A DNA stretch of 64,000 nt from Pseudophaeomoniella oleicola (Eukaryota > Ascomycota > Eurotiomycetes > Phaeomoniellales > Phaeomoniellaceae). Under the pieces are notes generated by a model. It did not search any database, was not told the origin of the DNA, and worked only from the letters and a program-made list of their open reading frames with translations. Below, in pieces: positions 1 to 9,621 of this stretch (the first letter of the stretch is position 1; the number at the start of each line of letters is the position of its first letter). The stretch is taken from assembly GCA_003868215.1 (NCBI GenBank), contig QWDQ01000010.1:248001-312000 (forward strand), given 5' to 3'. The position numbers were made by a program, and so were the translations under genes.

Positions 1-1260
1 GAGCCAATCCGTCTGGTCCTGTGGACTTACGTACAAGCCATGTAAGCTATCGCATCGGCAATTGATAGGCTGAAGTTTGCCACCGAAGAAGTCACATTCC
101 CATGCCAGCCCCATCTCGTTTATCGACTGTTCTTCAAAAAAGGCCTCGCGACTGGGGTGGAATTGGAAGGTATCAATGAACATCTGGAAGGTCTGCGGAC
201 CAAGATCCTTCTTGAATTTCATGAGGTACGTAGTATGGACTTTTGACTCGATGCAGTGAGCGATTTCATGGCATATGTTGACAGCCGTAAAGAAGCGAAA
301 GCGCAAGCGGCATGCTTCATCGGGATACTTCACGGCAGCAAATTTAGCTGCCTGGGTATAGAAGTCGCTCATCAATTGGATTCGAGAATGTTCGGCCCAA
401 GGGTGCCCATCACGCATTAGCAATTCCGGTTGGCATGGAACTTTGTGAGCTACGCCGTAACAACGTTCGTCCCAAATTTCCTTGGAGAATTCGAAGGAAA
501 TATGTTGTGCTAGCTGGCTCATATAAAGATCATAGAGTTGGTAGTTATGTTGCGTAGGCTTCATGTTGAAACGTTGTATTCGAAAAGCGAGCACACCATC
601 GCTATTCATTGTCTCTTCGAAGTCGACCGATCGGTGACCAAAAAGTAGTGTTGTCCAGAAGCTTCTGCAAGCAGTATGTGTTAGCCAAACAGTTGCCAAT
701 CGTAGAGAAGGTTCTAATTCCCTATATACCTTTTCATCACAGTTAATGAAGTTCTTGTATCCGAGGATAGGGTGTATAGGCACGGAAAGATCATTTGGCC
801 GACATGGAGAGCAGTGGAGTGCGCCAGAACGAATGAGCTCTACTGGATCAAAGCCGAAAAACCGTCTAACCTTTCGGTGATCTGAAATGCTGCCATTCTC
901 AATGAATTCAAAATCACCACAGGGATCTTCTATCCAATCTGCCCACGCTTCCAACCCGGTATAATGGTCGCAGGAGGACGAGTATAGACGGTAATCATGA
1001 GGAACATCAAGTGCCGACACCGGAGGTGGGAGTCCACGCGTGGGCTGTGGTCGTAACGTGGTCGCCATCATCTGGCCGATGAGATGGCCAATAGCTTCAA
1101 GGTCCTCGACAGTTGCGCCTGGTTGAAATGAGTCAAAGGTCTCATGTTGCTGGCCCAATTCGGGACTTTCCAGGAACGGTAGAGACCCAATCAAATCGCC
1201 CTGAATGCCCGGGATCTGTGGATAAAGAGAATCTTCTGTTGCTGTTGGGGTCTGCATCAT
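1..1260 (-). CDS. HExxH gluzincin-like protein of unknown function (3' end off window)
   Basis: A single open frame runs from ATG at 1260 leftward without a stop to the window edge (420 codons seen), so the C-terminus is missing or an intron begins near position 30, where a GTAAGT donor lies. No recognised named family, but the C-terminal half has the layout of a zinc metallopeptidase: HEIAH at residues 331-335 (HExxH, two zinc ligands plus general base), then NEMGLAWE at 381-388 followed by FFGG, a plausible third-ligand Glu segment as in gluzincins. The N-terminal half is polar, with a conserved-looking aromatic core around residues 90-200. No signal peptide or membrane segment is visible, so I infer a cytosolic or nuclear protein. 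Similar uncharacterised proteins are, from memory, common in Pezizomycotina. An apparent 66-nt intron (664-729) is rejected: reading through is open, splicing would shift frame. Peptidase activity is inference only. Confidence 0.75.
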   Translation of the reverse strand, partial: MMQTPTATEDSLYPQIPGIQGDLIGSLPFLESPELGQQHETFDSFQPGATVEDLEAIGHLIGQMMATTLRPQPTRGLPPPVSALDVPHDYRLYSSSCDHYTGLEAWADWIEDPCGDFEFIENGSISDHRKVRRFFGFDPVELIRSGALHCSPCRPNDLSVPIHPILGYKNFINCDEKVYRELEPSLRLATVWLTHTACRSFWTTLLFGHRSVDFEETMNSDGVLAFRIQRFNMKPTQHNYQLYDLYMSQLAQHISFEFSKEIWDERCYGVAHKVPCQPELLMRDGHPWAEHSRIQLMSDFYTQAAKFAAVKYPDEACRLRFRFFTAVNICHEIAHCIESKVHTTYLMKFKKDLGPQTFQMFIDTFQFHPSREAFFEEQSINEMGLAWECDFFGGKLQPINCRCDSLHGLYVSPQDQTDWL

Positions 1261-1924
1261 GACACTCTTGTGGACCGTTGTTCAGTAGTGTTGGGAGCTG
1301 TTATTCTGAACGATTAGGGATATGATCTAACATCAACAGGCGCCGGCAAGCCACACAGGGACTAGCAGACTATATAAGTATATCCCGGGACAAAGGGCAT
1401 CGGGTATTGTGCCGTGTCGCGATTACTGTCAATGCACAATGGACAATGAACTAATAACAAAGCAAACAACGACTCAATAGACCATTAGAGGAGAGATATG
1501 AAGAGACAAAGACAGGCTGTCAAGTGACAAAGATACTCTTTCGGGCTTGACATAAAGCTCCAACTTGATTGTTGCCATGCATTGTCTCACGGCAATGGTC
1601 ACTGACCTTCTGCACCCACTGAACTGCTGGTACATGATGGATGGGGCGGCAGATGAAAGCAAGAAATTGGGGGCTATGTTTGTATACTTATCGACTTCAG
1701 AATCCATCAGTGATGATGCCTCAGAAGGAGACCAACTGAAGGCAGAGCATCTACCCTTGATTCGCGGGCAATCAATCATATTCGGGACGTTGTTTGAACA
1801 ACAAATGATGACAGTACTGTCGCAGCTCACGGTTGGTCTCCTATTCTCACATGGCGTTCTCTCCCGGACTTCCGCGATCGAGGAACATGAGATTCGCTTC
1901 ATATATATATATAAGTGTTAAGAC
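1261..1924. other. intergenic, promoter of the HExxH gene
   Basis: Holds a TATA-like TATATAAGTA at 1371-1380, about 110 bases upstream of the HExxH gene start. Two overlapping opposite-strand reading frames (1474-1902 minus, 1565-1921 plus) lie here; neither resembles a known protein, and they are treated as chance. Confidence 0.5.
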
Positions 1925-2652
1925 TCAATCATCGTCCGAGTCGTAATCACCGAGGCCTAGAGCGGTGGCAGAGGGCTTTGATGTTATGGTCTCGGTCTTT
2001 TCTTTGCCAGGAGCATCTTCACCGGTTCGACTCGTAGGTGAAGATTCTTTAACTCTGGCGTCTGTCTTATCTGCAGATTGTGATTCCTTCATGTCCAGTT
2101 TATCGGCATCATTTGAAGAAGATGTTTTGCGGAGTTTCAAACCTCCAGCTTGCAATCTCTCGGCGTCTCGTCTCCTTTTCTTTGCTGTCCACTGATCATG
2201 GAGGGTAGTGCGGACCGGCTGTTCGTATTTATAGTCATCAACATCTGCCAGCGCACCGTTCTCTGCTGCTTCTTGCTGCTTCCTAAAAGCTTCCAATTGT
2301 TCGGTAGTCTCTTTCTTAACGGCTTCTTCTTTGGCGCGCGTGGACTCCAGAACAGAATCAAGAAATTCGACCTCGTCTTCGTCGAGGGTGCGGAACTGAT
2401 GCTTCAGTCTGATCGATTCTTCAAAAGCTTCCTGTTTCGCGGCTGCAGGATGGCGTCAATAGGTGCGTCAACCAAAGAAATGACTTGCTTTTAAAACACT
2501 GTCTCCATACCTTTGTTGGCCTGTAGTACTTCATATAGTGTTTTCCCGCCTTCCTGTATTCCCTCTTCTCTCTTCTGCTTTCTTTTGGCCTCTAGATCTT
2601 GTTGCACTTTGTTCCAGGCGTCATCACCGCCCGGCATGAAGCCCGAAGACAT
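1925..2652 (-). CDS. FYV6: Fyv6/FAM192A (PIP30/NIP30) family protein
   Basis: Two exons (2652-2511 and 2442-1925; 68-nt intron) give 219 aa. The N-terminus carries the family signature: an MSSGF start, a Lys/Arg-rich helix, GKTLYEVLQANK at about residues 37-48, then TLDEDEVEFLDSVLES around 65-80, the conserved acidic LDEDE-FLD box. The rest is a charged helix and a low-complexity Ser/Lys/Asp tail ending in LGDYDSDDD. Fyv6 acts at the second catalytic step of splicing in yeast; metazoan FAM192A binds the PA28-gamma proteasome activator through its acidic C-terminus. Which role applies here is not decided by sequence; the nuclear splicing role is the more likely in a fungus. An in-frame ATG farther upstream (2850) exists, but MSSGF fits the family start. 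The stop is TGA at 1927-1925. Confidence 0.88.
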
Positions 2653-3491
2653 AGTGAAGATTGAGAAGACAACCGTGGTGTTACTATGGATATGAACGAC
2701 CAGAGTTTGCGGCATATGACACCACCGGAAGGGAACGCGTGCCGTCGCAGGAAATGGCAGTAGAGCCCATTGATTGGACTGCAGCCCAGGAACACTGTTG
2801 TTGACAGGGCTACCTAGGCAGGCTTCGCAGTACCAGACCCACAGATACAAGAGAGTGCCCCTTGGTGTATTACGCCGATTACCGTATTCACTGTATGTGA
2901 CTTCTTGGTCTCGATGGGCTCAGTAGCTTCTGATAACGTTTACATACTAAGTATACGTAGTAGGTAGGTAGTAAGTGACGGTAGACGTACCTGGGGTCGC
3001 ATGGCATACTTTGTGGGTCAGGATTCAAAGTCCGTGGAAAAGGATTGGTGGGACACAAGATTCGCATTTTAGGCTAAATTATTTCGATGACAGAGTCGAG
3101 TCTATGATCATCGAGCTAAGAGAAGGAATTCTGCTTTTTACAGCAACAGACGATACTTTCAAGGGATTGTTAATGATGCAAGACGAAGATGATCAGATCG
3201 GTCTCTTGTGAGAGAGTGTCTTTGATGCCGAATATCTGTATCATAGTACTCGATAGTACATGTTTGTCTGTCCTGTACCATGTACCATACTACGTAGACA
3301 ATGCGGGGCTCTGAGCCGCTACGTCGTACACGCAGGGGTTTTTGGGGTCTGCCCCAAACAATCGGCGTCATTGGAGGGGTAGACTAAGTATCAAAGGCCA
3401 CCCCACGTCAATGGAACAGCACGAGAGCACGATCGATCTCGCTATTCATCCCGGGACCAGGATCTTTGGAACCGTCCGCGCAAGAGAGAAT

Positions 3492-3503
3492 TACTACGTA
3501 GTA
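3492..3503. repeat. TACTACGTAGTA palindrome, copy 1
   Basis: Exact 12-nt palindrome in the divergent promoter between the Fyv6 and aldo-keto reductase genes. Confidence 0.8.
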
Positions 3504-3716
3504 AGACGAAGAATACATGCCGTGTCTCTGCATCTAATAGAGGCTTATGTAGCTAGCAGAAATGAATTGACCGACGTCTCGCCGTCGCTCCGTCTACAGT
3601 GACCACATAGTATCGACGTGGTATGAGTGACATGCTCGCCCGGTAGAATTGAAAAGGTAATATTCGTGCCTATCCATCCCACTTTATCCACCAAAACAAC
3701 CGCTGTCGCATTCAAG

Positions 3717-3778
3717 CTTCTTTCTTCTTCCTTTTGCCTTCCTCTCCTTCCTCTTCTTCTTTTTTATCCTCATCTTCC
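3717..3778 (+). promoter_or_regulatory. pyrimidine-rich leader tract upstream of aldo-keto reductase
   Basis: About 60 bases almost entirely C and T immediately before the first in-frame ATG (3779). CT-rich tracts just upstream of the transcription start are known in highly expressed filamentous fungal genes. Its position suggests transcription may start within or just after it, which bears on which ATG is used. Confidence 0.45.
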
Positions 3779-4874
3779 ATGATCTCTTCAAGAACTTTCT
3801 TACGCCAACCATCTAGATTCTTCCTCGCAAGTAGAACGATCAACCAATACAGAACAATGGCCGATCTTCAGTGGACAAAGTGAGTGTCAATTCCAACTCC
3901 TATCCTCAGTTCACGCTATTCTAATCGATTATGATTACAGGAAGAAGGCGAAGCTCAACACTGGTGCCGAGATTCCAGTCATCGGTCTCGGAACATGGCA
4001 ATCCAAGCCCAATGAGGTCCGCGAAGCTGTCAAGGCAGCTTTGCTAGCTGGCTACCGCCACATCGACACGTGAGGATGCACCAACCGTGAGAGCCAATTA
4101 GAGGAAGACCACTAACACTTGCTAAACAGGGCTCTCGCTTATGGCAACGAAGATGAAGTTGGTCAAGGCATAATCGACTCCGGCGTCCCGAGAAGTGAGA
4201 TCTGGGTCACCACCAAGCTCGACAACCCATGGCACAAGCGTGTCCAAGAGGGTATTGACACCTCTTTGAAGTCCTTGAAAATGGACTACGTCGACCTCTA
4301 CCTCATGCACTGGCCTTCATCCACCGACCCAGATGATTTGAAGAAGCATTACCCAGACTGGAATTTCATTGACACTTGGCGCGAGCTGCAAAAGCTCCCT
4401 GCGACAGGCAAAGTCCGCAACATTGGTGTCTCTAACTTTGCCATCCGCAACCTTGAGAAGCTTCTCAACCACCCAGACACAAAGATCGTGCCTGCGGTGA
4501 ACCAAATCGAGCTTCACCCAAACAACCCATCTCCCAAGCTTACTGCCTACAACAAGGAGAAGGGCATCCACAGCACGGCCTACTCTTGCCTTGGATCTAC
4601 TGATTCACCACTCTACAAGAATGAGACACTCAAGAAGCTCGCCGAGAAGAAGGGCATCTCCCTACAACAAGTTCTCCTCCTTTGGGGCTTGAAGAAGGGG
4701 TTCAGTGTCATCCCGAAATCCGTCACCCCGGTCCGAATCCAAGGCAACTTCAAGCTTGATGGCCTCGATTTGACTGACGAGGATATGAAGGTCATTGACA
4801 GTCTGCCCGAGCGATTCAAGGTCTGTGGTGATGCATGGCTACCCATCAAGGTCTTCTTTGGTGATGATGAATAA
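3779..4874 (+). CDS. aldo-keto reductase, NADPH-dependent (possible dual start)
   Basis: Three exons: 3779-3879, 3941-4069 and 4130-4874 (introns 61 and 60 nt). From the downstream ATG (3857) the protein is 298 aa, the usual AKR size; from the in-frame ATG at 3779 it is 324 aa. The catalytic tetrad is intact (numbering from 3857): Asp50 in GYRHIDT, Tyr55 in AYGNE, Lys80 in VTTKLDN, His111 in YLMHWPSS; the nucleotide-binding end has VIPKSVTP. This is the Gcy1/Gld-like group that reduces aldehydes such as glyceraldehyde or uronic-acid-derived sugars with NADPH; the substrate cannot be told. The 26 extra residues ([15 protein letters not shown]...) have five Arg and no acidic residue, like a mitochondrial presequence, so alternative starts could give mitochondrial and cytosolic forms. 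Confidence 0.93.
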
Positions 4875-5450
4875 ACACGTGTTATATAGATACGATATGC
4901 GTCCAAAAGAGTACAATGAATCATGTCCCTTTCCCCATACATTTATTCTTTTTGATTAAGTATTATTGTAGTACAGTACATGGGCAATATGAATCAGCCT
5001 ACCACTGCTTCCTATCGTGCGGGTCATCTAAGACCTTCACAGTCTATTCAAAGGGAGGAATGTCAATGAATGACGCTTAGGAAAAGGATTGAGCAGACGA
5101 AGAGGTCAGTGTACCACAAAACGTCTCAGACGATGTTAAGGTTACCTCAGCATCTGCCGAAAATATTCCGGGTTTCCAAGGTCTCACTTCTCCAAAAGAA
5201 AGGAAATGTTAGGAAAAGGAAAGCTTGTGAATTGATTTCATTTGCTGCCATTGCTGGTTCTCTGTTGATTATCGCGCCTCGCTGGTATCATTTGTCTATC
5301 ATCAAAGATGGATGGCTTGCAGAGAATCATGACTTGCATGACGCCTGCAAGTCAAACCATGTCAGAAGTAGAACGTTTCGTTAATTCCATTTCCCGTTCA
5401 GTCCGAAATCCCAAGTGTACCTATCCCGATAACACACCATCTCGAGGCTT
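4875..5450. other. convergent 3' region, no gene seen
   Basis: Lies between the 3' ends of the aldo-keto reductase (+) and CK2 beta (-). One 104-codon plus-strand frame (5070-5384) is basic with one hydrophobic stretch but resembles nothing known. Expected to hold both terminators and 3' UTRs. Confidence 0.4.
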
Positions 5451-7319
5451 TTACTCCGCACCTTGTTGTGGCTGGCCCGATCCTTCAGCGGGAACCTTAG
5501 CCAAACCCATACCATCATCATCCATCATTTCAGCTTCAATGTCATCCTCGTCGATCTCTTCACCACTATCACCTTCCTCGGCATCTTCGGTGAAACCAAC
5601 ATTCTCCGCTCCGGCCTCCTTGAGACGTTTACGCATGTCGGTTCTTGCACCATCTTGCCATCTCGCAAGCGCGGCAGCTGCATGAACTCGGAATCCGAAG
5701 ATCTTCGGTTCGTACCTTCTCTTGCTCTTCTCTGGAACAAGGGCTGGATAGACTTGGAACAAAATGTTGTGGAAAGATGTACCAAAGTAGGCACCATCAA
5801 TAGATGCGTGACGGGAAGATTTGGGGTTGTAGATGTCTTCACACTTTGGGCAATAGAGTTTGACGGTCTTCATATGGGGAAGATCGGATTGACCCATTGG
5901 TAGGAGAGGGTGAGCGCCACAGAGGACACGGGGACATTTGCCGAAGTCAGCTTTCTTGTATTTGTCGAGCTAGAACCGTGTTAGACAGGGTCATAAGATA
6001 GTCACAACTTCACTTACCATCTTTGCAAGACCGCGAGTTGTGACTATGTAACGAGCATGGACCAGACCATAAAGGTGGCGAGCCGACTTCTCGATAGTCT
6101 CTCTCATATCATCATCGCAATCAAGATCGAAGACATCGGTCACCAGGTCAAGTGCATACTGGTAGTACTGGACCTCGGTCTGGAGGCCGGTGAGATTAAA
6201 ACGGTCGGTAAGGTATTCTTCGTCAATTTCGCAGAAGTATTCGTTTCCTCGGGATGAGATGAACTATTGGAAAGGTTGTATTAGCAACTGCTGGACCAAG
6301 GTCACAAGCTCTCAGAGCAAAACAAGCAAGCAAGACAAGTTAAAGCAACCTTGAGTCTCCATTCTCTGGGTTTGGGTTCATAGGTGTCTGAGTAGACGCT
6401 GGGGCTGTATTGAGCTTGGTCGTCACCCAGAGCTTCAGGCGGGATCCTCGCTGGTTCCATTGTAGCACCAGAGCCAGCACAGATAGAAGGGAGACAGGGA
6501 TGACAAGGACCAACACGAGAGGCCAGTCTTTGTACATGAGTGCCTTCGGAGGAGTAAAGTCGTGTGAAAGTTGCGATCGAGTTGAGCACAAATGAAACGA
6601 AGGAATCGTTTATTTGGGACCCGCGCCTTAAAAGGAGGAGGGTAGTATCGTTGTGATGCCTTGAGGTATTGACAGAGGGTTTGACATCGTCGTGGCGACG
6701 ATCTCTAGAGGCGCACAATTGTCCAACCAACAACACACAACACACAACATAAGACAAACGGTGGCCGAATAGGTTTGATGTCCCCCATTAACAATTCGCG
6801 AACGCCCTCTGGTCGTCTGAACTTCGAAGCCAAGGGGGGACAGGTTCTGGAAGATATCACAGCTGTTGTACGTCCTTCCAAGGCTTGCAGATCGTCCGGC
6901 TGCATCTTTTCGCAGACCGTACTCCTTTAGTGGACATTGTCGAAAGGTCTCTTCGACGGAGTCATCAGCATCACCTTGACCGCTATAACCAGGTCAAGGC
7001 TCTTGCAACCACCCTTGGCTGGACTTGACAACTGGTCCTCCAGAGCTCGCTGGCCTGTTGCTGTTACTGCATCCCGCCAAGCCTCCAGTGCCATGCCATA
7101 CTGCCATCAGGACACGACGACGCACAACTGCATAGTGCTGCCGACATAAGAACTCATCCCCCTCCTTCATCGTTCCAACAAAGGCCCCAACCCAGATCAC
7201 TTGGGAAAGCAAGCGGCGCCACAGAAGACAGAACAAAAGTCAAAGACAGAATATTGACTTACCCAATCGCGCCAATAGCTGGTGTAATCGCTGTCCGTCT
7301 CGCTATTGAAGTCGTCCAT
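5451..7319 (-). CDS. CKB1: casein kinase 2 regulatory beta subunit
   Basis: Three exons: 7319-7263, 6263-6018, 5969-5451, giving 273 aa. CK2 beta dimerises through a zinc finger and docks two catalytic alpha subunits in the constitutive CK2 tetramer of nucleus and cytoplasm. Visible hallmarks: acidic N-terminus MDDFNSETDSDY; FISSRGNEYFCEIDEEYL at about 20-37; the acidic DVFDLDCDDD segment; zinc finger CPRVLC with KLYCPKCEDIYNP; and the dimer core SSRHASIDGAYFGTSFHNI. The tail adds an acidic stretch (GDSGEEIDEDDIEAEMMDDD). Intron 2 is 48 nt, but intron 1 (6264-7262) is 999 nt, by far the longest in the window; its boundaries are fixed because YWRDW and FISSRG are contiguous in fungal homologues. 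A second reading frame inside this intron is described under findings. Confidence 0.96.
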
Positions 7320-7747
7320 CTTCGATGTCAGAGGCTTTACAAGTCACACCATGACAAGGATGTCCTCTGAGTTATTCGGTTTCTTTCGCAATGGTCTAAA
7401 GGTTGGCGTGGTTGTGGATGGGCTTGGATGATGTTGAAAGTGCAGGGATTGTGAAATAAGTGGTTCGTGATGTCCGAAATGCGAGGCGGCTGCCTTCGGG
7501 ATTTCTATCGCCGCTTTTAGCCGAAACTGTCCATCTTACGGTGGACAACTAATGTCACTTCATTGAACTACATCGGTCGGCGAGACATTCGCATTGTGCC
7601 TCTTTATGTTGGGAAATGGTCATTGGGTTTAGAAGATCATGGCATTGAAACAAAGGAGACTATATCGATTTGACAATTTGAACCGCTCTTGAAGAATGAT
7701 ATCACGCCACTAATCAACACCACGGACACACCAATGACCCCCCAAAA
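7320..7747. other. intergenic, CK2 beta promoter
   Basis: Upstream region of CK2 beta and 3' region of the next gene on the same strand. Nothing else recognised. Confidence 0.4.
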
Positions 7748-9148
7748 TCAGCGCTTCGCACGATCACACTCCTCCAGGAAACGATAAATACCCTGAATCC
7801 CATCATATTCCGATTGCGCTGGCTGTACTTTCCTCGCAGACACCTCAAACAGCTCATTGGCATCTAGCTCGGAGCTACCAGGAAACGAAGAATATCCGGA
7901 TGGCGATGCTAGCCAGGGATTGACGTCCAAATGGACGTTATCCAAGTCATTGCTGGTTGCAGATATGTGGGAGAAACCGGGAGATAGGGAAATCTCCGGT
8001 GAGAGCATTTCCTGCCATGTGACTTCCTCGCGAGTGCCACATGTTTGTGGAGGAGCAGATGGCAATGAAACTCTGGTAGCAGCTCCGCTGGGAGCGAATG
8101 GAAATAACAAGGCCAGCTCTGCACCATGATATGCATCAAAATCGGGATCCTCGTGTACTGTCCCCCTCTGAATTCCGAGTTCGTCACAGAGACTCTCGAG
8201 GGTTACAGCGTCACAGCCTGGGAAGCGCACACGCAGTACGCTAGGCTCCGGATGTGACAGCGATAAATCCCCAACTGTTGCCAATTTCTTGAGATCACTC
8301 GTGACAATCGAAAAGTCCTTCAGAGCTCTTGCAAAGTCACCTGAAAGGGCGTCCAGAAGTCCCTCGTCATTGAGCGTCGATTGCGCTTTGCTATCGGCCG
8401 GATTGTTACACAACGGCGAGACAGCCGTGATGATGGGAGCAACCTTGAAATCAACAAAGGACCCTGGAGCTCGGATACTCTCTAACTTTCTTGCTGCCTT
8501 TTGTTGAGGCTGACTAACTGACTTGTAACGCATCGCACCTGTGTGAGGATTCGCTCCATCGTACTGGAGCCTCTGACCAGAGAGCCAAAAGGCTCGCATA
8601 GCCGCTGAGACGTTATTGATTACCTCGGCGGGTGCTGCCGGCGAGTGGGAGAAGTGTCGTACGCCGCCAACACGGCCAGCACCTGTTCCATAGCCTCCAG
8701 CGCTTCTCGAAAGCGTTCCTCCCGTCAAATTCGGTCGGAGAGTAGACGCAAATGGAGTACGGCTGGTAATATGGCTCACAGCTGTTGCGGTCCTCGATGT
8801 CGGAAATGACGCTCGAGTAGCCTTTGCGCCTTGGGCGGCTTCAGATGAGAATTGTCGGAACGTCGAGCTAAGCGTCCTGCGAGTCGTATACCACCGGCTC
8901 TGGCTTTGACGAATCGCTGCTGCACGATGGATGGGTTGCCTAGCGGCGACATTGCGCGCATAAGCAGGCTGTAACTCAGCTTGGAGAGCCTTCGATGACT
9001 GAGGAAGCCGTTCTCGAATTGCTCGAGACGTCCTCTCGACGGCGAACCTAGTCTCGATTAGCACACCCTTCATCACACAAGAGAAGGCATCTTACCTGAT
9101 GGCTCTCCAAGCCTGGGGAACCAAGAGGCGGCCACTGGATGCCACCAT
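7748..9148 (-). CDS. conserved fungal protein usually annotated 'casein kinase II beta 2 subunit'
   Basis: Two exons (9148-9096, 9047-7748) give 450 aa. The sequence matches, from memory, the Pezizomycotina family deposited as 'casein kinase II beta 2 subunit', recognisable by PNLTGGTLSRSAGGYGTGAG then GRVGGVRHFSHSPAAPA, the segment VSAAMRAFWLSGQ, FPGCDAVTLESLCDELGIQRG, and a C-terminus ending GIQGIYRFLEECD. None of the CK2 beta hallmarks (zinc finger, RGNEYF) is present, so the name is very probably a historical misannotation; it happens to sit next to the true CK2 beta gene here. The first 130 residues are rich in Arg, Ser and Ala and poor in acidic residues, with an RRTLSSTFRQFSS stretch, as in mitochondrial presequences; I infer mitochondrial location. 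Biochemical function is unknown. Confidence 0.85.
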
Positions 9149-9621
9149 GATAGATGACGTTACGATCAACCCGTGGACGATGAAAATGAGGGGAGAGTTG
9201 AAGGATGCTTGACAACTGACATGACGATGTCTTATCTTATGCGACAAGCCGCCAGGGTCCAGGGTGGCAAACGCGCACCGCCACATATGATTCCCCGCAA
9301 CTTTCCCCACAATATGAAATGAACGCCGCAGTGAGACCCAGTAGGGCTAAATCTAGAATACAGAGACGTTTCAACTTCGGGTTGTCGTTATTGAGCTAGC
9401 TTCGGTCCCATATGTTCCTGTGCATCACAGATAGAAAGATGGTTTCTTAATGTGTTTTGATACAGTAGCGATGAGCGTGAGTTCTACATGAGGTACTAAC
9501 ATGTGCAAAGTTGCAAGGGTATATCTATCGATGGATTTTAGGCTCTGAAGATGTTGGCTATACATTCCTCCCAAAATCTGCGATCAAAATGGAAACCTCG
9601 ACGTCAAGCCGTGGCCATCGG
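9149..9621. other. intergenic, no gene seen
   Basis: Promoter of the preceding gene and 3' flank of the channel gene. No coding potential recognised. Confidence 0.4.

Larger units (their letters stand above)
2653..3778. promoter_or_regulatory. divergent promoter region with TACTACGTAGTA palindrome
   Basis: Shared upstream region of the Fyv6 gene (leftward) and the aldo-keto reductase (rightward). Contains a perfect 14-nt palindrome TTACTACGTAGTAA at 3491-3504 and two partial copies (TACGTAGTA at 2954-2962, TACTACGTA at 3288-3296). A long pyrimidine-rich tract (about 3717-3778) directly precedes the reductase start, typical of strongly expressed fungal promoters and leaders. No convincing gene is seen. 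Confidence 0.5.

Noticed and set aside
664-729. Candidate GT-AG intron inside the HExxH gene
   Set aside because: Reading through is open without a stop, and splicing would shift the frame; the gene is treated as intronless in the window.
1474-1921. Overlapping opposite-strand frames of 142 and 118 codons
   Set aside because: No family resemblance; each is the other's shadow and lies in flanking DNA.
5070-5384. 104-codon basic frame with a hydrophobic stretch
   Set aside because: Sits in the convergent 3' region of two secure genes, no motif.
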